In this document: piece after piece, positions 1 to 6,160 of the stretch | Numbering within the stretch: the first letter of the stretch is position 1 | Layout: every line of letters begins with the position of its first letter | Assembly: GCA_031269405.1 (NCBI GenBank) | Contig: JAISZE010000120.1 | Location: 1-9,052, forward strand | Length of the DNA: 9,052 bases | Reading direction: 5' to 3' | Origin: Treponema sp. | GTDB lineage: Bacteria > Spirochaetota > Spirochaetia > Treponematales > Breznakiellaceae | Program-made: the position numbers and the translations under genes | The notes under the pieces: generated by a model | Seen by the model: the letters and a program-made list of their open reading frames with translations, nothing else | Databases searched by the model: none | Told to the model about the DNA's origin: nothing

Positions 1-34
1 AAAAAAATGAATATATTTTGCAGCCCAAGGCCGC

Positions 35-172
35 ATGTGCACAATTGAGGATCTTGAAAGTATCACGGCCCGTAAATCCCCTGAAGAAGCAGCTATCAGG
101 GAATGGGAAAGAGATGCGAACAGCCGATCTACAGTTGTATATACATATAGGGGGGGGGGGGGGGGTAATTAG
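35..172 (+). CDS. Possible small ORF (45 codons) running into a poly-G tract
   Basis: An ATG at 35 opens a frame that closes at TAG 170-172. The first 30 or so residues look protein-like, being acidic and charged (for example IEDLESITARK and EEAAIREWERDAN). The tail is Arg-Gly5-Asn, read from the G tract at 150-165. An AAGG at 27-30 lies only 4 nt before the ATG, so the ribosome site is weak. The same frame is also open upstream back to TGA at 8-10. If the G tract gained one base or lost two, the frame would instead continue to the TAG at 243-245, adding about 26 residues. I recognise no family. It may be a contingency ORF, a gene remnant or chance; this is inference from codon texture only. 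Confidence 0.25.
   Translation: MCTIEDLESITARKSPEEAAIREWERDANSRSTVVYTYRGGGGGN
150..165. repeat. Poly-G homopolymer tract (16 G)
   Basis: Sixteen consecutive G follow a TGTATATACA palindrome (136-145). Tracts of this length are prone to slippage and, in treponemes such as T. pallidum, poly-G runs near tpr genes are known to vary and alter expression. Here the tract lies inside the small ORF at 35-172 and controls which downstream frame is read. The exact count could also be a sequencing artefact. Confidence 0.9.
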
Positions 173-583
173 TGATTTTGGAGATTTTGAACATTTTACA
201 AGTTGTTTTAGCGCGCAGCGAGGCTTGGCAAAAATGTTCTCGTAGTTTGGCAAAAACGCCGTTTATCCACATAAATGAATGATACACCCTATATTTAAGC
301 TTGTCAACTGAATTTTCAAAAAAAGTGCAATAAAAAGCATTTTTTATTGAATTTCTACTTCTCCTGTGCGGGAAACGGTTTCGGGGGGACAAAAGAAATC
401 ATTGCAGTACCGGACTTAATGGAGCTATTGGATATTTTTGATATGTGGCAATAACGATTAAGGCTAAAAAAGCTGAATTGTGTCAAAATGACTCATTTTT
501 GATTGAATTTGAGGGTGTTTCAACGGTTTTTGCACCCTTGCACAAGGTGACTCAACCAACCCATAACCCCGCTTCACAGGAGA
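173..583. other. AT-rich spacer with no convincing gene
   Basis: No frame here shows a credible start with ribosome site plus protein-like codons. Visible structure includes a direct repeat TTGGCAAAAA (225-234 and 247-256) and a perfect DnaA-box-like 9-mer TTATCCACA (263-271). There is also a 15-nt motif seen twice with one mismatch (340-354 and 496-510), and an odd palindrome AAAATGA-C-TCATTTT (485-499) that could be an operator. A weak stem AGGGTG/CACCCT lies at 512-538. None of these has an assigned role. Confidence 0.6.
328..349. repeat. Perfect 9-bp AT-rich hairpin
   Basis: CAATAAAAA (328-336) and TTTTTATTG (341-349) are perfect inverted copies around a GCAT loop. On either strand the stem ends in a run of T, so it could act as a weak bidirectional terminator. 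However, there is no GC-rich stem and no clear gene directly upstream. Confidence 0.5.
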
Positions 584-671
584 GGCGGAGCGGCTAAACT
601 TGACCTGCATTTTTCACGGGCTTTTCTCCGCCCCAGGACTATCCGGGGCTTAATTGTGGGGTAGTTTAGCC
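584..671. repeat. Nested inverted repeats abutting the 3' end of ppk
   Basis: Three complementary pairs interlock here. GGCTAAACT (592-600) matches AGTTTAGCC (663-671). GCCCC-A-GG (630-637) matches CC-GGGGC (643-649) around a 5-nt loop. GGCGGAG (584-590) matches CTCCGCC (626-632), which competes with the second pair. The outer arm reaches into the ppk stop codon (671-673). No T-run follows the central hairpin on the minus strand, so it is not a classical intrinsic terminator. It could be a transcript-end structure, a processing site or a small repeat element. Confidence 0.5.
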
Positions 672-2800
672 TAGCCGGGCGGGCTGCGCCTTACGGTAAA
701 CTCCGTACGGGTTGTCCCCTCAGGGGCAGAGGATGCGGAGGCCCGGGCAAGAAGGCCGGCCTGGACGCTGAAGGGCGCTTCCCCTGCAGCCGGGCGGAGT
801 CTTGACCATGCCCCCTGGGAATCAAGGAGCCAAGCCTGGCAGTTATCACGGAAATAATCGGTAAGTATTCCGTAAACCAACTGCTTGCAATCCTCCTGGA
901 GCACCGGGAACATCAGTTCCACACGGCGTTCCAGGTTCCGGGGCATCCAGTCGGCGCTGGCAAGGTATAATTCGTCTTCCCCGGAGTTGGCAAAATAATA
1001 GATCCTGGAATGTTCCAGATAATGATCCACAACGCTTACTACCCTGATGTTTTCAGAAAACCCCGGAACGCCGGGGACCAGGGTGCAGATACCCCGCACA
1101 TTGAGCAGCGTCTTTACCCCTGCGGCAGAGGCCCGGTACAGGGCGTTTATGATCTCCGTATCCGCAAGGGCGTTCATCTTGGCCATGATCCTGCCCGGCG
1201 CTTCCGGGCTTGACCGCCGTACTTCCCGGTCAATAAGATCCAGAAGGCGGCGCTTTAGGGCCATAGGGGCAATCACCAGTTTCCGCATATTCTGGGCCGC
1301 CGAATAACCGGTAAGCATATTGAAGAGGAGCCCCGCGTCGTAGGCGATTTCTTCCCGTACCGTAAAGAGGCAAATATCCTCATAGAACCTGGCGGTTTTT
1401 TCGTTGTAGTTCCCTGTGGAAAGGTGGGTATACCGTTTTATCCTGCCGTTTTCCTTCCGCATCACCACAGTAACCTTGGAATGAACCTTGAGGCGGGCCA
1501 GGCCGTATACCACTATGACCCCGGCTTTTTCCAGCCTGTTCGCCCAGGAAATATTCCGCTCCTCGTCGAAACGGGCCTTAAGCTCCACTACGGCGGTAAC
1601 GTGCTTTCCCGCGAGGCTTGCCTGCTCCAGGGCCCTGATGATAAGAGAATTGCCGCTGGTCCGGTAAAGGGCGGTTTTGATGGCGAGCACTTGGGGATCG
1701 GCTGCGGCGTCCAGGAAGAAACGGACTACAGGATCAAAACTCTGGTACGGGAAATGGAGTACCACGTCTCCCTGGCTTATCCTGTCCCAAAGAGATTCGT
1801 CTTCAGGGAACGCCTGAGGGGCGTGGATCTTCCATGGTTTTTCCCTGAGGTGATCGAAGCCCTTTACCATAACCAGATCGTAAAGGCTCCCAAGGTTAAG
1901 GGGGCCGTCAACTTCATAAATATCCTCTTCTTCCAGCCCGAACCGCTCCGAAAGGTATGCCCTGAGCCTGACGCTGCCCGGGGAATACACCATGCGTACC
2001 GCCCTGGACCGCTCCCTGCCCTCCAGGACTTCCTCCATAGCTTCGATAAAGTCCTCGTCCCGTTTTTCATCAACAGAAAAGTCAGCGTCCCTGTTGATTT
2101 TGAAGAGGAAGCTTTCCATTACCCTGCAGCCGGGATAGAGGGCGTAAGCCCAGGTGAGGACCAGATCCTCCAACAGCACCCAGCAGGTCCCGCCCTCTCC
2201 GTCAGGAGGCAGCCAGATGATTCGGTCAAGAGCAGGAGGTATTTGGATGATCGAAATTTTTCCCCCTTCAAAGACGCCCTCCTTTTCAAGCAGGAAAGCG
2301 GCGTGAATCCGGAAACTTTCGACAACCGGAAGGGGTTCCTCTTCACCTGCCCGCAGGGGCGTCAAAAGGGGAAGTATTTCCCGCAAAAAAAGGGATTCCA
2401 GGTATTCCCCCTGGGAAGGCGACCAGGATCCGGGCCTCACCAGGGAAAGCCCACCCCGGGAAAGATCGGGAAGGACCTCCTCCTTCAGGGCCCTGTACTG
2501 GCGGCTTAAAACCGAACGGGTTTTTTCAGATACCTTTTTCAACTGTTCTGCAGGCCCCTGGCCTGAAGGATCAACCCCGGCGCCGGCCTGGAGGGCCCGT
2601 TTCATAGCCGCCACGCGGACCATGAAAAATTCATCAAAGTTTGAAGAAACAATGGAAAAAAACCGGAACCGGTCTAAAGGCAGAAGATCCCGCCTCAGGC
2701 CCTCTTCAAGCACCCTTTCGTTGAAATCTATCCACGAAAGATCCCGGCTGAAGAAAAGCGGGGCGCCTAAAGCGGAATGAGGATCGGCTGTATCGATCAT
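671..2800 (-). CDS. ppk: Polyphosphate kinase (PPK1)
   Basis: A 709-residue polyphosphate kinase 1 that polymerises the gamma-phosphate of ATP into inorganic polyphosphate, reversibly. The N-terminal signature SRDLSWIDFNERVLEEG is intact. The C-terminal phospholipase-D-like domains carry both family histidines: His440 in LKVHSK (the autophosphorylated His of the family) and His597 in YLEHSRIYYF. Also present are KTALYRTSGNS (380-region Arg, metal/phosphate binding) and HLSTGNYNEKTARFYED, so it looks fully active. I chose the ATG at 2800 over the upstream in-frame ATG at 2848. A strong AGGAGGAGG lies 9 nt before 2800, and the 16 extra residues would simply translate that ribosome site. The roughly 50 residues after the last conserved block are Ala/Ser/Arg-rich and look unconserved. 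It follows the ppx-like gene by 128 bp of untranslated spacer. Confidence 0.95.
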   Translation of the reverse strand: MIDTADPHSALGAPLFFSRDLSWIDFNERVLEEGLRRDLLPLDRFRFFSIVSSNFDEFFMVRVAAMKRALQAGAGVDPSGQGPAEQLKKVSEKTRSVLSRQYRALKEEVLPDLSRGGLSLVRPGSWSPSQGEYLESLFLREILPLLTPLRAGEEEPLPVVESFRIHAAFLLEKEGVFEGGKISIIQIPPALDRIIWLPPDGEGGTCWVLLEDLVLTWAYALYPGCRVMESFLFKINRDADFSVDEKRDEDFIEAMEEVLEGRERSRAVRMVYSPGSVRLRAYLSERFGLEEEDIYEVDGPLNLGSLYDLVMVKGFDHLREKPWKIHAPQAFPEDESLWDRISQGDVVLHFPYQSFDPVVRFFLDAAADPQVLAIKTALYRTSGNSLIIRALEQASLAGKHVTAVVELKARFDEERNISWANRLEKAGVIVVYGLARLKVHSKVTVVMRKENGRIKRYTHLSTGNYNEKTARFYEDICLFTVREEIAYDAGLLFNMLTGYSAAQNMRKLVIAPMALKRRLLDLIDREVRRSSPEAPGRIMAKMNALADTEIINALYRASAAGVKTLLNVRGICTLVPGVPGFSENIRVVSVVDHYLEHSRIYYFANSGEDELYLASADWMPRNLERRVELMFPVLQEDCKQLVYGILTDYFRDNCQAWLLDSQGAWSRLRPAAGEAPFSVQAGLLARASASSAPEGTTRTEFTVRRSPPG

Positions 2801-2809
2801 TGTTTCTTT

Positions 2810-2818
2810 CCTCCTCCT
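2810..2818 (-). promoter_or_regulatory. Shine-Dalgarno that fixes the ppk start
   Basis: On the minus strand AGGAGGAGG ends 9 nt before the ATG at 2800. No comparable purine-rich site precedes the ATG at 2848, where the upstream bases read CTGGAAATTTT. Confidence 0.8.
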
Positions 2819-2859
2819 GATGTTAGCAGTTTGTTGCGATTCGCGCATAAAATTTCCAG

Positions 2860-2880
2860 AAATCGCCGATTAGGCGATTT
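2860..2880. terminator. Hairpin with T-run between ppx-like gene and ppk
   Basis: AAATCGCC (2860-2867) and GGCGATTT (2873-2880) form a perfect 8-bp stem with a 5-nt loop. On the plus strand the stem runs straight into TTTTTT (2878-2883), a good intrinsic-terminator shape that would stop antisense transcripts. On the coding minus strand only three T close the stem, so it may be a leaky attenuator or stabiliser between the two genes. A second pair, AGGAGCC/GGCTCCT (2901-2907 and 2924-2930), overlaps the stop codon of the upstream gene. Confidence 0.45.
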
Positions 2881-2928
2881 TTTATCTTGCAAACTGCCAA
2901 AGGAGCCCGATAAAAGTGCAACAGGCTC

Positions 2929-4461
2929 CTAGGTCAGGATAACTTTATAGCCGAACACATCCTGGAACAGCCCGGCTTTTTCCTCAAGCCCTATCTGCTC
3001 CAGGGACAGATCCCGGCCCCCTTCTGTGTGGAGCACTATGGATTCGCTTTTCCGCTCCATGGTAATGCTCTTTACCTGCTGGGAATGACCCCGGTCCAGG
3101 GCATCCGCCACCCGGAGCAGGGAGGCCATTTTCAGCACCAGTATCCGGTCTTCGCGTTGGAGGGCCAGGTATTCGATATCCGTGGAAGAAGGCGGATCCC
3201 CCCGGTGGTAGCGGATCACGTTGGCGATGATGTCCAGCTCTTCCCGGTGGAGCCCGAAAATTTCCGAATTCGCCGCAATATACTGGCCGTGGAGTTGGTG
3301 CCCCGAAGCCCTGATAAACATCCCTACATCGTGGAGCAGCGCCGCCGCTTCCAGCATCATCCGTTCCCGGCGGTTCATGCCGTGCTCCCGGACAAGGGCG
3401 TCAAAAAGGGTCATACAGAGATCCGCCACATGGCGGCTATGGGCTTCGTCATAATGGTACTTGCGGCCCAGGCTCACTACAGAGGCGGTTATTTGGGAGA
3501 AAAAATCCTCCTGCAACGCCGGATCAACCCCCTGGGCGAGGTCGATAAGGAGCCCTTCCCTGATAGAAACATGGGGAACAATAACCTGCGCCGCATTAGT
3601 CTGTTCAAGAAGGAACTTCTGGACCAGTATGCCGGGAATAAGCCCTTCGGCATCGGCAAAACCGATACGGAGCTTTTCCATGCATTCCTCAACAGTATAG
3701 TTCTGGATACGCCTGGCGAATTCGATAAAAGTTTCCCTGGGAATAACATCGCAGTGCTCGTTGAGCTCGTTTCCTGAATGGGAAGCCGCAATCATGGCAT
3801 CGGAACCAGCGATTACAAAGGTCCGTACATGGGCAAGATCCAGCTCCGCGCTCAGGAAACCCGAAGTATTCCTAAGATTTTCGTTAAGATACCGTTCCCG
3901 GGCCCTAGGGGAACCGAAACGCGAAGCCTGGCCGATAAGGATGGTCCCCAGTTTCAGGCTGTGCGCCGCTACCATCTCGCCCCTGCGGAGGAGCATGATT
4001 TCGGTGGAACCGCCGCCGATTTCGAGAATCATGGAATTAGCCCGCCAGAACAGGGGGGCGTCGTTTTTTAGGGCAAACCGCACTGCCAGGTACCTAAGGC
4101 GGTTTTCCTCGATGCCTTCCACGATAGCAAGGCGGAACCCCGTCTCCTGCCTGACCCGATCGACAAAGATGTCCCGGTTCCGGGCCACCCTCAGGGCGCT
4201 CGTGGCGATTACGTGGATGTCTTCCTCCGCAATGCTCCATCCGGCGAGAAATTCCCTGAAATTCCTCAACACCGAGAGACATTCCATAAACGATTCCCTG
4301 GAAACCTGGCCTGAGGTAAACACATCCCTCCCAAGGACCACAGGTTTGCCCGCCCGGTCCATAACCTTCCACCGGCCGCTTTCTGAGATTTCCGCTACTA
4401 ACAGCCTGATCCCGGTGGAACCAATCTCCAGCACCGCGATCACACGGGGTTTATTATCCAT
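2929..4461 (-). CDS. Ppx/GppA-family phosphatase with C-terminal HD domain
   Basis: A 510-residue exopolyphosphatase/guanosine pentaphosphatase relative. Residues 1-310 are the ASKHA-fold Ppx/GppA domain, with phosphate-1 loop EIGSTGIRL (12-20), ATSALRVARN (86-95), EGIEENRL (115-122) and phosphate-2 loop EIGGGSTE (147-154). Residues from about 320 to 510 are an HD-type domain: His344, His377-Asp378 (LLHDVG), HQLHG (388-392), YHRG (418-421) and Asp453/Asp456. The layout is that of E. coli Ppx, but both loops begin with Glu where the family usually has Asp (DIGS and DIGGGS). The expected reaction is removal of terminal phosphate from polyphosphate or pppGpp; which substrate cannot be told from sequence. 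It starts 26 bp after the upstream glycosidase gene with a weak purine-rich site, suggesting cotranscription. It precedes ppk, and ppk-ppx pairing is well known in bacteria. Confidence 0.88.
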   Translation of the reverse strand: MDNKPRVIAVLEIGSTGIRLLVAEISESGRWKVMDRAGKPVVLGRDVFTSGQVSRESFMECLSVLRNFREFLAGWSIAEEDIHVIATSALRVARNRDIFVDRVRQETGFRLAIVEGIEENRLRYLAVRFALKNDAPLFWRANSMILEIGGGSTEIMLLRRGEMVAAHSLKLGTILIGQASRFGSPRARERYLNENLRNTSGFLSAELDLAHVRTFVIAGSDAMIAASHSGNELNEHCDVIPRETFIEFARRIQNYTVEECMEKLRIGFADAEGLIPGILVQKFLLEQTNAAQVIVPHVSIREGLLIDLAQGVDPALQEDFFSQITASVVSLGRKYHYDEAHSRHVADLCMTLFDALVREHGMNRRERMMLEAAALLHDVGMFIRASGHQLHGQYIAANSEIFGLHREELDIIANVIRYHRGDPPSSTDIEYLALQREDRILVLKMASLLRVADALDRGHSQQVKSITMERKSESIVLHTEGGRDLSLEQIGLEEKAGLFQDVFGYKVILT

Positions 4462-4487
4462 AACAGCGCTTTCTCTCTGACAGGAAT

Positions 4488-5912
4488 CTAAAGTTTATCT
4501 ATAAGCATCGAACACTTCCCTGAAGGAATGGGCAAGGTTTTCTTCTTTTTCCCCAAAATATTTATTGTAAAATAGTAGAGTTTTTCACTTTCCATGTGGA
4601 TTTCCCACCCCCTGCCGGATTTGTTGGAAAGGATGGTGATCATGTTCTTTTTAAGGGACAGATTTTCCACGCCCATGATTTCGAGGTTAGGGATGATCCA
4701 GTCTACCGTCTTCCTGGGCAGGGAGATAAAAAGGCCCACGATATTTTCAATAGTCAGACAGATTGTGGAAAGAGCCGCGTAGGTGAGGTACTGAGGCCGG
4801 GGAAAATCGCTTCTTCCCGGCCACTGGGCAGGCCCTTCTTTCAACGGCAGGTACGCCTCCCAAAGATTGCCCTTGTGGTGGTTGCCGTCAGGGCTCATGG
4901 AATCCAGCACGAAATAGAGATGCCTGATAGCGCATTCCCGGGCCAGGTCCCAGCGCTGGTAGCGTTCCAGACCCTTGATTACCATAAAGGTGAGGTGAGG
5001 GAAGACCGAACCCCTGAAACCGTGTCCGCTGTCTTCAAAGACCTTCTCTGAAAGGGAAACCGACGGAAACGGATGGGGTGCGCCGAAAAATTGAGGATCC
5101 TGCAGTTTGGCGATAATGCGTTCAGCCTTGTCGTCATTAGGGATCTCCGCCAGAAGGGGCCAGTACCCGGCTATGGTCTTTACCGGGAGACGCTTCTCAT
5201 ATCTGTCGATATCGTGGTAAAACCCGTCCTCGCTGTCCCACATAAGGGAATTGATCCGGGTTTTAAGGGAAAAATACTGCTTTTTATACTGGAAGCTGGT
5301 TTCCTTGTCGTTGAGTATATCAGCCAGGGCGGACATGTAGAGGACGTTCACTGCCATCATGGTGTTGAAATCCAGGGGATACGCAGCCCGTTCCCTGGGG
5401 GAATTGGGCATCCCTGTGGCGCTTAAAGGCACACGGTAAAGGCCGTTAGGCTGTTTGAACACTGAATCTACCCATTCCATATATCTGTGGAGTATAGGGA
5501 TCACCTCCTTGACCCGCTTCTTGTTGGCCGACTTATGGTAGAGGTTGAACTCCGCCCAGGCGAAGAGGGGCAGACCCAGGCCCTCGGGATTATCGTCCTC
5601 TACTACAGGCAGGCCGGTTTCTATATTATAAGCCGAGCGTATGGCGCCGTTGGGTTCCTGGCGCTGGTAAAAAATGTCAAGCGTAGGATGGGCCTGGTAG
5701 ATCCTGTTGGAATAAACCAGAAAAAATGACGAAAAAATTGCGTCTGTCTGCTGGACAACCGGGCATCCGGTATAGGAAAAAAATTTCCCCTCGATAATGC
5801 TGCTTTCACCGCCTGTGTTCCAATAATCCTGAATCCATGCCCAGGTTTTATCATAAATATCGACAAAGTCCTGATCATAGAAGTGGATCTTAGGGAAATC
5901 GCGTTTCGTCAC
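4488..5912 (-). CDS. GH63/MGH1-like (alpha/alpha)6-barrel glycoside hydrolase-like protein
   Basis: A 474-residue protein with no signal peptide, so probably cytoplasmic. It resembles the bacterial GH63/mannosylglycerate-hydrolase-like/trehalase-like clan. Landmarks are FYQRQEPNGAI (81-91), GLGLPLFAWAEF (111-122), TGMPNSPR (166-173), LMWDSEDGFYHD (223-234), a GSVFPHL block (301-307), the WEAY segment with probable general base Glu352, and a C-terminal TIENIVGL. A small beta-rich tail (about 400-474) is usual for the clan. In GH63 proteins the TGMPNSPR block normally reads SG[LM]D[DN]xPR, and its Asp is the general acid; here that position is Pro169. The substrate is unknown; alpha-glucosides, trehalose-like sugars or glycerate conjugates are possible, or a non-catalytic role. 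The GTG start is supported by GAGGAG 5 nt upstream. It is the first gene of the minus-strand unit. Confidence 0.75.
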   Translation of the reverse strand: MTKRDFPKIHFYDQDFVDIYDKTWAWIQDYWNTGGESSIIEGKFFSYTGCPVVQQTDAIFSSFFLVYSNRIYQAHPTLDIFYQRQEPNGAIRSAYNIETGLPVVEDDNPEGLGLPLFAWAEFNLYHKSANKKRVKEVIPILHRYMEWVDSVFKQPNGLYRVPLSATGMPNSPRERAAYPLDFNTMMAVNVLYMSALADILNDKETSFQYKKQYFSLKTRINSLMWDSEDGFYHDIDRYEKRLPVKTIAGYWPLLAEIPNDDKAERIIAKLQDPQFFGAPHPFPSVSLSEKVFEDSGHGFRGSVFPHLTFMVIKGLERYQRWDLARECAIRHLYFVLDSMSPDGNHHKGNLWEAYLPLKEGPAQWPGRSDFPRPQYLTYAALSTICLTIENIVGLFISLPRKTVDWIIPNLEIMGVENLSLKKNMITILSNKSGRGWEIHMESEKLYYFTINILGKKKKTLPIPSGKCSMLIDKL

Positions 5913-5917
5913 AAATG

Positions 5918-5923
5918 CTCCTC
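5918..5923 (-). promoter_or_regulatory. Shine-Dalgarno for the GTG start of the GH63-like gene
   Basis: GAGGAG on the minus strand lies 5 nt before the GTG at 5912-5910, supporting this non-ATG start. Confidence 0.7.
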
Positions 5924-5977
5924 TTTTCCCGGTATAGGATGGGGCCCCTCCCCTCTATCCTCTGGTAAATTCTTTTT

Positions 5978-6006
5978 AGATTACTTCATTGCTATTAAAA
6001 AGTCAA
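5978..6006 (-). promoter_or_regulatory. Candidate sigma-70 promoter for the minus-strand unit
   Basis: On the minus strand TTGACT (6006-6001) is followed after 17 nt by TAATCT (5983-5978). The -35 matches consensus at five of six bases, the -10 at only three. A start near 5971 would give a leader of roughly 60 nt before the GTG at 5912. The surrounding DNA is the AT-rich divergent intergenic region. Confidence 0.4.
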
Positions 6007-6053
6007 ACAAATTTGGACGCCTAAGATTTCAAAAAATGTAAAAAATTTACCCC

Positions 6054-6082
6054 TTTATTCGATTTTTATTTCAAGATATACT
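6054..6082 (+). promoter_or_regulatory. Candidate promoter for the GatB-asparaginase fusion gene
   Basis: TATACT (6077-6082) is a good -10, but the -35 at the 17-nt spacing, TTTATT (6054-6059), is poor. The start would be near 6089, leaving a leader of about 70 nt that contains the inverted repeat at 6107-6128. Confidence 0.28.
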
Positions 6083-6106
6083 TTATTATAGCTTAATCCG
6101 CCTGAA

Positions 6107-6128
6107 TTTGCCATTGTTTTTTGGCAAA
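6107..6128. repeat. 7-bp inverted repeat in the fusion gene's leader
   Basis: TTTGCCA (6107-6113) and TGGCAAA (6122-6128) are perfect inverted copies separated by 8 T-rich bases, about 24 nt before the ribosome site. It could be an operator half-site pair or an RNA hairpin affecting translation. A regulator is not identifiable. Confidence 0.4.
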
Positions 6129-6151
6129 ATGGTAATTTTCAGACATTTTTT

Positions 6152-6159
6152 GAGGTGAT
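6152..6159 (+). promoter_or_regulatory. Shine-Dalgarno deciding the TTG start of the fusion gene
   Basis: GAGGTGAT matches the 16S rRNA tail complement. The alternative start GTG at 6155-6157 lies inside it and has no purine-rich site of its own upstream, so translation most likely begins at TTG 6161. Confidence 0.6.
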
Positions 6160-6160
6160 T

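Noticed and set aside
263..271. Perfect DnaA box TTATCCACA
   Set aside because: It is a single copy with no cluster of boxes or replication gene nearby, so chance is a sufficient explanation.
592..671. Possible integron attC site (GCTAAAC ... GTTTAGC)
   Set aside because: Each end matches only six of seven positions of the attC core boxes, the inner boxes are not complementary, and no cassette array or integrase is visible.
1424..2509. 361-codon open frame on the plus strand inside ppk
   Set aside because: It is antisense to the intact, well-recognised ppk and has no ribosome site. Long antisense frames are expected from GC-biased codon use.
2801..2848. N-terminal extension of ppk to the ATG at 2848
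   Set aside because: The 16 extra codons read through the AGGAGGAGG ribosome site, and the family homology begins after the ATG at 2800.
3028..4480. Several plus-strand open frames of 97 to 249 codons inside the ppx-like gene
   Set aside because: They are shadows of the Ppx/GppA-HD coding frame, with no protein-like motifs or start signals.
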